Below are positions 8,322 through 17,600 of a DNA stretch of 64,000 nucleotides, one piece after another. The notes below the pieces were generated by a model. The model was given only the letters and a program-made list of their open reading frames with translations. It was not told where the DNA came from and searched no databases. Positions within the stretch are counted from its first letter, which is position 1. Every line of letters starts with the position of its first letter. A program made the translations under genes and the position numbers. The DNA lies in NCBI GenBank assembly GCA_017475235.1, contig JAFVGA010000006.1:1-64000 (forward strand), written 5' to 3'. This DNA is from Eubacterium sp. (GTDB lineage Bacteria; Bacillota; Clostridia; Lachnospirales; Lachnospiraceae).

Positions 8322-8350
8322 ATTATAATATATATAGAAGAATAATTAAA
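8322..8350 (-). promoter_or_regulatory. Minus-strand promoter of the BrkB-family gene (leaderless)
   Basis: Read on the minus strand: -35 TTTAAT (8350-8345), 17-base spacer, -10 TATAAT (8327-8322), then 7 bases to the ATG at 8314. Transcription should start at or next to the start codon. Confidence 0.55.
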
Positions 8351-8370
8351 GAAAAACTAATAAGATACAT

Positions 8371-8398
8371 TTGACACAAACACTTATTATGATATAAT
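8371..8398 (+). promoter_or_regulatory. pheST promoter
   Basis: -35 TTGACA (8371-8376), 16-base spacer, -10 TATAAT (8393-8398), directly upstream of the T-box leader. Confidence 0.8.
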
Positions 8399-8411
8399 TT
8401 AACAGGTTATA

Positions 8412-8642
8412 TAAAGGCTATGAATGTGCACAGTAGGTGCGATTTTTCCTTAAAGAGAGAGGGTTCTAGGCTGGAAAATCCTCAGGTTCAAAATCGATAC
8501 TGAAATTCCCACAGGAGCCGCATTTGTGAAATAAAGTAGTAAATGCCGTTTGATACGCGTTAAGTATAATGAAGAGTCTATTAAATTAGAAATTAGGGTG
8601 GTACCGCGGAGAGATTCGTCCCTTGCGCAGGTACTTTTTTAT
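8412..8642 (+). promoter_or_regulatory. T-box leader, Phe (UUC specifier)
   Basis: The T-box AGGGTGGTACCGCG lies at 8595-8608. Stem I runs from about GGCT (8417) to AGGAGCC (8513-8519), with an AGAGAGAGGG segment in its middle. After the pairing of CAGT (8431-8434) with ACTG comes the specifier loop, with TTC at 8506-8508, a Phe codon that agrees with the downstream pheST. The terminator stem pairs GTACCGCG (8601-8608, inside the T-box) with CGCAGGTAC (8626-8634), followed by T8. Uncharged tRNA-Phe would favour the antiterminator and raise pheST expression. Confidence 0.93.
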
Positions 8643-8668
8643 TGCGAAAAAATAGAAGGAGAATTCAG

Positions 8669-9688
8669 ATGAAAGAGAAACTACAAGCTATCCAAGAAGA
8701 AGCTTTAAAGAAGATTTCAGAGAGTGGAGATCTAGACAAACTCTATGAAATCAAAGTTGATATCTTGGGTAAAAAAGGTAAGTTAACTGAAGTTCTAAAG
8801 GGAATGAAGGACGTTGCTCCTGAAGACAGACCTAAAATAGGACAGATGGTTAATGATACCAGAAAAGAAATTGAAGACAAGATGGAGGAGATGAAGACTA
8901 AACTTCAGGATAAAGTCTTGGAAGAAAAGATGAAGAATGAAGTTATCGATGTAACTCTTCCAGCAAATAAAAATAAGATTGGACACAAGCATCCAAATAC
9001 TTTGGCTCTAGAAGAGTTAGAGAGAATCTTTACAGGTATGGGATACGAAGTGGTAGAAGGTCCAGAGATTGAGTTTGACTACTATAACTTTGAGGCGCTT
9101 AACATCCCAGAGAATCATCCTGCAAAAGATGAGCAGGATACTTTCTATATTGATAGAAACATCGTGCTTCGTACTCAGACTTCTTCGGTGCAGGCGAGAG
9201 TTATGGAAAACACACAACCACCTATCAGAATTATTTCACCAGGTCGTGTGTTTAGATCTGATGCTGTGGATGCTACACATTCACCATCGTTCCATCAGGT
9301 GGAAGGTCTTGCAATTGATAAGAATATTAACTTTGCAGACCTTAAAGGTACTTTAGCAGACTTCGCCAAAGAACTTTTCGGCGAGGACACACAGATTAAG
9401 TTCAGACCTCATCACTTCCCATTTACAGAGCCAAGTGCTGAGATGGATGTGAGCTGCTTTAAGTGCGGCGGTAAAGGATGTAGATTCTGTAAGGGCGAAG
9501 GTTGGATTGAGATTTTAGGTTGCGGTATGGTTCATCCAAACGTTTTGAAGATGAGCGGTATTGACCCAGAGAAGTATCAAGGTTTTGCCTTTGGCGTAGG
9601 CTTAGAGAGAATCGCGCTACTTAAGTACGAGATTGATGATATGAGATTATTATACGAGAACGATGATCGTTTCTTGAAACAGTTTTAA
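8669..9688 (+). CDS. pheS: Phenylalanine--tRNA ligase alpha subunit
   Basis: 339 residues from the ATG at 8669, which has AGAAGGAGA 7 bases upstream. A longer reading frame begins with TTG at 8642 within the terminator T-run and is not credible. N-terminal coiled coil (about 1-85), then the class II catalytic core: motif 2 around RTQTSSVQAR...GRVFRSDAVDATHSPSFHQVEG, and motif 3 GFAFGVGLERIALLKY near the C-terminus. It carries the CFKCGGKGCRFCKGEGW insert seen in many Firmicutes. It forms the alpha2-beta2 enzyme with PheT, 14 bases downstream. Confidence 0.97.
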   Translation: MKEKLQAIQEEALKKISESGDLDKLYEIKVDILGKKGKLTEVLKGMKDVAPEDRPKIGQMVNDTRKEIEDKMEEMKTKLQDKVLEEKMKNEVIDVTLPANKNKIGHKHPNTLALEELERIFTGMGYEVVEGPEIEFDYYNFEALNIPENHPAKDEQDTFYIDRNIVLRTQTSSVQARVMENTQPPIRIISPGRVFRSDAVDATHSPSFHQVEGLAIDKNINFADLKGTLADFAKELFGEDTQIKFRPHHFPFTEPSAEMDVSCFKCGGKGCRFCKGEGWIEILGCGMVHPNVLKMSGIDPEKYQGFAFGVGLERIALLKYEIDDMRLLYENDDRFLKQF

Positions 9689-9702
9689 GGGAGGGAATTA
9701 AA

Positions 9703-12123
9703 ATGAATACAAGTTTAAGTTGGATTAAAGAATACGTTCCTGACCTTGAGTGTACGGATCAGGAATACATGGATGCTATGACTTTGTCGGGCACGAAGTG
9801 TGAGGGCTATAAGAAGTTGGACGAAGACCTAGACAAAATTGTAGTTGGACATATTGATTTGATTGAGAAGCATCCTGATGCAGACAAGTTGGTTGTTTGT
9901 CAGGTGGACGTGGGAGACGAGGTTGTTCAGATTGTTACTGGCGCCACAAACGTGGAAGAAGGACAGTTTGTTCCAGTTGTTTTGCACGGTGGTAAGATTG
10001 CCGGTGCCCACGGCGAAGGATTAGTTCCAGGCGGAATTAAAATCAAAAAGGGAAAACTTCGTGGCGTTGAATCACAAGGTATGATGTGTGGTATCGATGA
10101 GCTAGGAAGTTCAAAAGAATTTTTCCCAGAAGCACCAGATGATGGTATCTATATTTTCAAAGATGGAACAGTGAAGGCTGGCGACGATGCTGTTGAGGCA
10201 CTTGGACTTCACGACTCTGTATTTGAATACGAGATTACATCAAACAGAGTGGACTGCTACAGTGTGATTGGTATTGCAAGAGAAGCAGCTGCTACTTTTA
10301 AGAAAGAGTTTAAGGCTCCACAGCCACCTAAAGCAGGTGACTCAAAAGATGTGGAAAAATATATTTCAGTTGATATTGAAGACGAAGATCTTTGTAGAAG
10401 ATTCTGTGCAAGAGTTGTTACTAACGTTAAGATTGGCGAATCACCAGATTGGATGAAAAGTAGACTACGTGCTTGTGGTATTAGACCAATCAACAACTTG
10501 GTTGATATTACAAACTATATTATGGAAGAGTATGGTCAGCCAATGCACGCTTACGATCTTTCAACTATCGAGGATAACAAGATTGTTGTTCGTCGCGCAA
10601 AAGATGGCGAGAAGTTTGTGACTTTGGACGGCGAAGAGCACACACTAGATAACGAGATGTGTATGATTTGTGATGGCAAGAAAGCAGTTGGTATTGGTGG
10701 AATCATGGGTGGTGAAAACTCAATGATTACTGACGATGTACAAGATATGTTGTTTGAGGCAGCTTGCTTTGTAGGTCCAAACATTCGTCTTTCATCAAAG
10801 AGATTGGGCTTAAGAACTGATGCGTCAAACAAATTTGAGAAGGGCTTAGATCCTAACAATGCTGAAGAAGCAATTAACAGAGCTTGTCAGTTGATAGAAG
10901 AACTTGGTGTTGGTGAAGTGGTAGACGGAATGGTAGATGTATATCCAGTTAAGAACGAGCCACATCAAATCGAGTTTGACCCAGACTATGTAAATAAACT
11001 AATCGGTTTCGATTTAACTAAGGAGCAGATGTTAAGCTACTTTGACGCTCTCGAGCTTAAGTATGATGAGTCAACAGATATGATTACTGTTCCAACATTT
11101 AGACAAGACCTACTTGAGATGTGCGACATCGCCGAAGAAATCACAAGATTCTACGGCTACGACAACATCCCAACAACACTTCCAAGTGGTGAGGCTACAA
11201 CAGGTAAGCTTTCTTGGAAACTTAGAATAGATGAGATTACAAGGAATGTTGCAAGATACTGTGGATTCTCACAAGGATATGCTTACTCATTTGAAAGTCC
11301 AAAGGTTTATGACAAGTTGTTATTACCAGAGGATGCAATCGAGAGAAAGTCCATCGAGATTTCAAATCCATTGGGCGAGGACTTCTCAGTTATGAGAACA
11401 ACTCCACTTGATGGAATGCTTACATCACTTGCTTCAAACTATAATCACAAGAACAAAGATGTAAGACTTTACGAGATGGGTAATGTCTACCTTCCAAAGG
11501 AACTTCCTTTGAAGGAGTTGCCTGACGAGAGAATGCAGTTAGTTCTAGGCTTCTACGGCGAAGGAGATTTCTTCACAATGAAGGGCGTGGTAGAAGAACT
11601 TCTAGAACAGCTTGGAATGACAGATAAGGTTGCATACGATGCTAACACTGATAAGCCATTCCTACACCCAGGTAGAAAGGCTAGCATAAACTACGACGGC
11701 AAAGAGATTGGATACTTGGGCGAGGTTCATCCAAAGGTTTGCAAAAATTATGGAATGAAGACACGCGCATATATTGCAGTGATTGATATGCCTTACGTTT
11801 ATGAAATGGCTAATTTCGATACAAAGTATGAAGGAATTGCTAAGTTCCCTGCAGTTACTCGTGATATTTCAATGGTTGTTCCAAAGGAAATTCCTGTTGG
11901 AGATATCGAGGCAGTAATTGAGAAAAAGGGCGGAGCAATACTTGAGAGTTATTCATTGTTCGACCTTTACGAGGGTGACCAGATTGAGGAAGGAAAGAAA
12001 TCAGTTGCTTACTCAATCGTATTTAGAGCAAAAGATAAGACTTTGGAAGATGCTGAAGTACAGGAATCAATGGATAAGATTCTAAAAGCATTAGAAGAAA
12101 TGAACATTCAATTAAGAGGCTAA
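9703..12123 (+). CDS. pheT: Phenylalanine--tRNA ligase beta subunit
   Basis: 806 residues, the normal length. Domains in order: N-terminal part with a tRNA-binding (EMAP-like) domain at about 40-155, the B3/4 editing domain at about 210-385, B5 at about 410-475, a catalytic-like domain, and the C-terminal anticodon-binding FDX-ACB domain (about 710-805, FPAVTRDISMVVPKEIPVGDI). The B3/4 domain hydrolyses Tyr-tRNA-Phe. GGGAGG precedes the ATG. Cotranscribed with pheS under the T-box. Confidence 0.97.
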   Translation: MNTSLSWIKEYVPDLECTDQEYMDAMTLSGTKCEGYKKLDEDLDKIVVGHIDLIEKHPDADKLVVCQVDVGDEVVQIVTGATNVEEGQFVPVVLHGGKIAGAHGEGLVPGGIKIKKGKLRGVESQGMMCGIDELGSSKEFFPEAPDDGIYIFKDGTVKAGDDAVEALGLHDSVFEYEITSNRVDCYSVIGIAREAAATFKKEFKAPQPPKAGDSKDVEKYISVDIEDEDLCRRFCARVVTNVKIGESPDWMKSRLRACGIRPINNLVDITNYIMEEYGQPMHAYDLSTIEDNKIVVRRAKDGEKFVTLDGEEHTLDNEMCMICDGKKAVGIGGIMGGENSMITDDVQDMLFEAACFVGPNIRLSSKRLGLRTDASNKFEKGLDPNNAEEAINRACQLIEELGVGEVVDGMVDVYPVKNEPHQIEFDPDYVNKLIGFDLTKEQMLSYFDALELKYDESTDMITVPTFRQDLLEMCDIAEEITRFYGYDNIPTTLPSGEATTGKLSWKLRIDEITRNVARYCGFSQGYAYSFESPKVYDKLLLPEDAIERKSIEISNPLGEDFSVMRTTPLDGMLTSLASNYNHKNKDVRLYEMGNVYLPKELPLKELPDERMQLVLGFYGEGDFFTMKGVVEELLEQLGMTDKVAYDANTDKPFLHPGRKASINYDGKEIGYLGEVHPKVCKNYGMKTRAYIAVIDMPYVYEMANFDTKYEGIAKFPAVTRDISMVVPKEIPVGDIEAVIEKKGGAILESYSLFDLYEGDQIEEGKKSVAYSIVFRAKDKTLEDAEVQESMDKILKALEEMNIQLRG

Positions 12124-12128
12124 ATAAA

Positions 12129-12170
12129 ATGCAAAGGTAGACTTAGGTTTACCTTTGCATAATTTTATTA
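12129..12170 (+). terminator. Hairpin terminator after pheT
   Basis: ATGCAAAGGTA/TACCTTTGCAT is a perfect 11-base stem with a 10-base loop followed by AATTTTATTATT. The tract is interrupted, so termination may be partial; queA starts only 22 bases after the stem. Confidence 0.65.
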
Positions 12171-12181
12171 TTATGAACGAA

Positions 12182-13222
12182 ATGAAAGTAAGCGATTATT
12201 TTTATGAGTTGCCAGAAGAACTTATTGCTCAAGATCCGCTAGAGGATAGAAGCAGTTCAAGGCTAATGGTGCTTTATAAAAATACCGGCGAGATAAAACA
12301 TCATATTTTTAAAGACATTGTAGACATGATTAATCCTGGTGATTGCATGGTTATTAATGATACAAAAGTTATCCCTGCTAGACTGTTTGGTGTGAAAGAG
12401 GATACAGGTGCCACTATTGAGTTGCTACTTCTTAAACGAAACGCTGATGATGTATGGGAGACTTTGGTTAAGCCTGGAAAGAAAGCAAGAGTGGGGGCTA
12501 GAATAGTCTTCGGCGAAGGCATATTAAAAGGTGAGATTATTGATGTGTTAGAAGATGGTAATCGCTTAATTAAGTTTGAGTATGATGGAATTTTTGAAGA
12601 GGTGTTAGACCAACTAGGAGAAATGCCACTTCCTCCATATATTACTCATAAGTTGAAAGATAAAAATAGATACCAGACTGTTTATGCAAAGCATGATGGT
12701 TCGGCGGCAGCACCTACAGCTGGACTTCATTTTACAAACGAACTTTTGAAGGAACTTGAGGACAAGGGTGTTAAGATAGTTCGCGTTACTTTGCATGTAG
12801 GGCTTGGTACTTTTAGACCGGTTAAGGTTGATAATATTTTAGATCACAATATGCACTCGGAGTATTATGTGGTGAGTAAAGAGACAGCTGACACTATTAA
12901 TGAGACAAAGAAAAATGGTGGAAGAATTATTTCTGTTGGAACGACTAGTACTAGAACTCTAGAGACTGTGACAGATGATAATGGTGTAGTGCACGAAGGT
13001 TCTGGCTGGACACAGATTTTTATTTATCCAGGAATTGAATTCAAGTGTATTGATGCTTTGATTACAAACTTTCATTTGCCGGAGAGCACTTTGCTTATGC
13101 TAGTTTCAGCGCTTGCTGGAAGAGAAAACATTTTAAATGCATATAAAGTGGCTGTAGAAGAGAGATATAGATTTTTTAGTTTTGGCGATGCTATGTTTAT
13201 AACTGACAAAAGACAAAACTAG
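12182..13222 (+). CDS. queA: S-adenosylmethionine:tRNA ribosyltransferase-isomerase
   Basis: 346 residues from the ATG at 12182, the canonical family N-terminus ([23 protein letters not shown]). An ATG at 12173 would add three residues; a start at 12155 would fall inside the pheT terminator stem. No ribosome site precedes either ATG. QueA makes epoxyqueuosine in tRNA from preQ1 and SAM. Family motifs visible: [48 protein letters not shown] and [10 protein letters not shown]. aroA begins 16 bases later, with a promoter whose -35 lies in the last queA codons. Confidence 0.95.
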   Translation: MKVSDYFYELPEELIAQDPLEDRSSSRLMVLYKNTGEIKHHIFKDIVDMINPGDCMVINDTKVIPARLFGVKEDTGATIELLLLKRNADDVWETLVKPGKKARVGARIVFGEGILKGEIIDVLEDGNRLIKFEYDGIFEEVLDQLGEMPLPPYITHKLKDKNRYQTVYAKHDGSAAAPTAGLHFTNELLKELEDKGVKIVRVTLHVGLGTFRPVKVDNILDHNMHSEYYVVSKETADTINETKKNGGRIISVGTTSTRTLETVTDDNGVVHEGSGWTQIFIYPGIEFKCIDALITNFHLPESTLLMLVSALAGRENILNAYKVAVEERYRFFSFGDAMFITDKRQN

Positions 13223-13231
13223 ATATATAAT
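13203..13231 (+). promoter_or_regulatory. aroA promoter (leaderless)
   Basis: -35 CTGACA (13203-13208, inside queA), 17-base spacer, -10 TATAAT (13226-13231), then 7 bases to the aroA ATG. The predicted transcription start is the ATG itself or one base before it, and no ribosome site is present. Confidence 0.65.
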
Positions 13232-13238
13232 AAAAACG

Positions 13239-14453
13239 ATGGAAAAATATTTTGTAAAGACAATCGAAAATGCAAAAGACATTAATGTGAGCGTTCCGGG
13301 TTCAAAGAGCATTACGAACAGGGCGCTTGTATTAGCTGCGCTATCTAAAGATGAGTGTACTTTGGAGGGCGTTTCTTTTTGCGATGATTGCCAAGCAATG
13401 ATTGATTGTTTGATTGAGTTGGGTTTTGAAATTACTTTGGATGACGAGAATTGCATTGTTACTGTGAAAGGTGAAGGTGGAAAGATCCCTAATCCAAACG
13501 CAACAATCAATGTTAAGTCTGCTGGCACAGTAGCGAGGTTTTTGAGCGCAATGTTGGCAGTTTGCGGCGGAGATTATACTTTGAATTCTTCGGAGCAGAT
13601 GAAGAAGAGACCGATGAAAGAATTCTTGGATTCACTAGTTGAATTGGGAGTTGAGATTAACTATTTAGAAAACGAAGGACATTTTCCTTTTGAAATACAT
13701 TCAAATGGCTTAAAAGATTTTGATATAGAGATAAATACTGATACAAGTACACAGTATGCGAGTGCAATGTTGCTAACACAGAGTATCAGTGGCGCAAACA
13801 TTACACTTACAGGAAATAGAACTGACGGTTCATATATAAAAATGACTAAAAAGATGATTGAAGATTTTAGTTCAAACTATATGATTGAGCCCGATGTTTC
13901 TTGTGCTTGTTATTTTTATGCGATGGCTTTAGTTCTTGGAACAAAAGCAAAAGTACAAGGCGTTCATCTTGATTCACTACAAGGCGATATTAAGTTCATA
14001 AAACTACTTGAGGAAATGGGCGCAGATGTATTTGACGAAGAAGATGGAGTGCTGGTTGATTGCAGTTTTATAACTTCGTTCGAAGGATTAGATGTTGATA
14101 TGCACGATTTTTCGGATCAGGCTTTGACCTTTGCTGTGGTCGCTGCGTTTGCAAAGACACCATCGGTTATTAGGAATGTTGGACACATCAGAAATCAAGA
14201 GTCAAATAGAATGATGGTTATAAAATCTGAACTTGAAAAGATTGGAGCACAAGTGGAAATTAAAGACGATGATATCTATATCACTCCAGGAAAACTTCAT
14301 GGTGCAGATATTGAAACATATGATGACCATCGAGTGGCAATGAGTTTTGCGTTAGCAGGTCTAAAAATAAACGATGTGATAATACAAAATCCTCGCTGTT
14401 GTGAGAAGACTTTTGCTAATTATTTTGTTATTTTTGACCGTATAACAGCCTAA
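13239..14453 (+). CDS. aroA: 3-phosphoshikimate 1-carboxyvinyltransferase (EPSP synthase)
   Basis: 404 residues, slightly short against about 430. It condenses shikimate-3-phosphate with PEP in the shikimate pathway. Motifs: PGSKSITNRALVLAAL (residue about 20-35, PEP-binding Lys), SAGTVARFLSAML, EQMKKRPM, DTSTQYASAMLL, HDFSDQALTFAVVAAFA, RNQESNRM and YDDHRVAMSFALAG. Two motifs deviate: the usual SSA after the PD dipeptide reads PDVSCACYF, and the family RxKESDR reads RNQESNR. Both may be lineage features. tyrA, another aromatic pathway gene, lies 6 kb downstream beyond a giant secreted gene. Confidence 0.94.
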   Translation: MEKYFVKTIENAKDINVSVPGSKSITNRALVLAALSKDECTLEGVSFCDDCQAMIDCLIELGFEITLDDENCIVTVKGEGGKIPNPNATINVKSAGTVARFLSAMLAVCGGDYTLNSSEQMKKRPMKEFLDSLVELGVEINYLENEGHFPFEIHSNGLKDFDIEINTDTSTQYASAMLLTQSISGANITLTGNRTDGSYIKMTKKMIEDFSSNYMIEPDVSCACYFYAMALVLGTKAKVQGVHLDSLQGDIKFIKLLEEMGADVFDEEDGVLVDCSFITSFEGLDVDMHDFSDQALTFAVVAAFAKTPSVIRNVGHIRNQESNRMMVIKSELEKIGAQVEIKDDDIYITPGKLHGADIETYDDHRVAMSFALAGLKINDVIIQNPRCCEKTFANYFVIFDRITA

Positions 14454-14511
14454 AATGAATAAACTGGACTGATAATTAAAATATCACATAAAAATGGACA
14501 AATAAGCCGAA

Positions 14512-14538
14512 AAAAGACACTTTTTAGTGTCTTTTTTT
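14512..14538 (+). terminator. aroA terminator
   Basis: AAAAGACACT/AGTGTCTTTT with a TTTT loop, followed by more T residues. Confidence 0.9.
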
Positions 14539-14624
14539 ATTGGATTTTTCTCATAATTCCGTGGTAGAATTAAAATAGGAAAAAATGGACGGATTATATA
14601 TAGACGGAAAGGATGGGTGGTTTT

Positions 14625-17600
14625 ATGTACAAACGACTACTAGCTTATACTATGGCGATAGTCCTAGTTTTTTGTGGAATCACATTTACTCCAGGAGGCA
14701 ATAACAAAGTATCAGCTCAAGTGGCTGATCCTTCAGCGAGCGGTTGGCAACTTCAGTGGAGTGATGAGTTTAATGGCTCGTCTCTTGATACTAATGTCTG
14801 GGGTTATGAAATTGGACGAGGTGATAATGGCTGGGGTAATGCAGAGCTTCAATACTATACTGCACGTACATCAAATGTTGCTGTAAATAGTGGAAGTCTT
14901 AAAATTACAGCTCAAAAAGAGAGCTACAATGGAGCTCAATATACTTCAGGCAGAATTAATACAAAGAATAGAAAAACTTTCAAATATGGAAAGATGGAAG
15001 CCAAAATCAGAGTGAACGGTGGAAACCAAAATGGTGTTTGGCCTGCTTTCTGGATGATGGGAAATGACTATGATAGCGTTGGTTGGCCAGCTTGTGGCGA
15101 GCTTGATATCATGGAGCATGCCAATAGTAATAATTACACTGAAGGAACACTTCATTGGGGTCCTTCTTGGAATTCTCATTCCTCATGGGGTTCATATAAT
15201 GATGGACAGTATAATTACTATTCGGACAATACTAATAATGGAATTAATGGATGGCATACATATGGCGTAACTTGGGATGAAGATCAGATTAAGTGGTATA
15301 TGGATGACAATGTTTTCTTAACTGCAAATATTTCTTCAGGAATGAGTTCTCATAAATACTTTACAAAGGATGCATTCTTCATCTTGAATTTAGCTTTAGG
15401 TAGTACAAGTACTGGATATACACAGTATAAAGCGCCAGATGCTAACTTTGAAAGCGCAACAATGGAAGTAGATTATGTTAGAGCATATTCATATGGTGGA
15501 TCAAGTGTTACAACCACTGAAGCCACTACAACTTCTGCCGAATCTAGTTCAATTGATATGAATCAAACATATGATGGGACATCTACTACAATAGATACTG
15601 CTCTAGGTGAATATCAATTATTCTTACCTAGTTGGAATAGTTCGGCTGCTAAGGCTGGCGTTGATAGTAGTAACTCGTCACATGTCAAAGTTATGCCTAC
15701 TTCATCGAAATATTATAGTTGGGGTAGTCAATTATACTTTAATGTTAGCGGGGTCACGTCAGGTAGCAGTTATACTGTCTCGTGGCCAGTAAAGACAACA
15801 TCGAGTGGTACATTACAAGCGTCATTCAGTTCTTCGCAAATTAGTACGTCGGGATCAAGGGAGACGCTGAGTGGAACTCAAACTGCTAACAGTTCTACCT
15901 TAAAAGTGGCGTTAGATTTTAGCTATTTGGCAGCAAATTCAAATGCCTTAGAAGTTTGGCAGCCGACAGTTAAAGATTCATCGGGTAATATTATTTACCC
16001 AAGTGGAGGTGGCACAACAACAACTACAACAGCCGCACCTACTGAAGCTACTACTGAATCAGTCACAACAACTTCAGTTGAACCTACAACAACATCATAC
16101 AGTACATTGACACCTACTCAAGATGTTCCGAAGGGTTCATGGACAAAATTTGGATTATATGAATGTCAGGTGTATACATGGAATAATTTTTCTGCTAAGG
16201 CCTCTGTAGATCCTGTTAATGATTCCCATATTATAGTTCAAAAAACTGATAATAACTATGATATTTGGGGAATACAGATTATGATTTCAATGCCAGAATT
16301 GACAGATTCATATGAAGTAGATAAATATTATTATGAATGGCCAATTAGATTAAATGGAAGTAATTATGATTCTTATATATGTTCTTCTGATGGAACTAAT
16401 GGGTCAAATAATAGGACCGACATTTCTCCTGGATATCAGACTATTACTGGAGCAATAGAATTAAAAGATGGAGTTCCAGCTATTGTTATTGGATTGGGCT
16501 GTGTTAATTCGGCAAACTCAATAGATTTTTATAGACCAACTGTAAAAACTGCGGATCATCAAATCGTATATCCTCCACAGGAGGATACAACAGAGGAACC
16601 AACTACAACAACTACAGTTGCGCCTACTACAACAACTACAACCGTAGCACCTACAACAACTACAACAGTTAATCCTGTGGATGAAGTGCCAGAAGGTTTT
16701 ACAGCTCAAGTGGTTGGACAGAATGTATTGATTAATTATCAGAGTGATAGAGCATGTAAACTATTTGTAGATGGCTCATATGATCGTGATGTAACAAATG
16801 GAATGACAATTCCAATAACAAATAATTACACAGCAGGTCAGCATAGTTTTGCTATAGCATTTAAGTTGGATGTAGCACCTTGGGAAGGCAAGAAAACAGA
16901 TCCAGTATATGTAACTATACCAGAACCTGAAACAGAGGCGCCAACCACTACAGAAGCACCAACTACCACAACGGCTGCGCCAACTACCACTACAACAACA
17001 GCAGCACCAACAACTACAGAAGCGCCTACACAACAGGCAGCTCCTACAGGTTTTACAGCTACAGTTTCTGGAACTAATATCAAATTTAATTGGGTTGAAT
17101 ATGGTTATGCTAATTTGTATATAGATGGAGTTTATTATAACTATATTCAGAAGAATCATGATTATACAGATCAGTTATTCTATGGAACACATACCTATGA
17201 GATTGCAATGATTACGCAAGATACGTTCCATGAATCATTAAAGAGTGACCCAATTGAAGTAACAGTAGAAGAACCAACAACAGCAGCTCCAACTACTACA
17301 ACTACTAAGGCACCTAAGCAGAAGTCGGCACCTACAGGATTTACAGTAGTAGGTTATGGTAGTTCGCTACGTTTCAGTTGGAGCACAACTGGAAATACAG
17401 CGAACTTGTATGTTGATGGTGAGTACTTTGGTCAGGTATCTAAGAATGGAACACTTCCAAAGACAAGTTTTGGATACGGAAATCGTTCATATCAGATTTC
17501 TTTACCAACGAATGATTCGTTTGGTGAGACATTGAAATGCGATCCGGTTGAGTATAATATACCTGAACCAACGACTACAACGACAGCAGCACCAACAACA

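Noticed and set aside
13133..13528. 131-residue minus-strand ORF across the queA-aroA junction
   Set aside because: It overlaps two well-supported genes and has no ribosome site or recognisable domain.
14613..14624. ATG at 14613 as start of the GH16 gene
   Set aside because: The ribosome site GGAAAGG abuts this ATG with no spacing; the ATG at 14625 gives a typical signal peptide.
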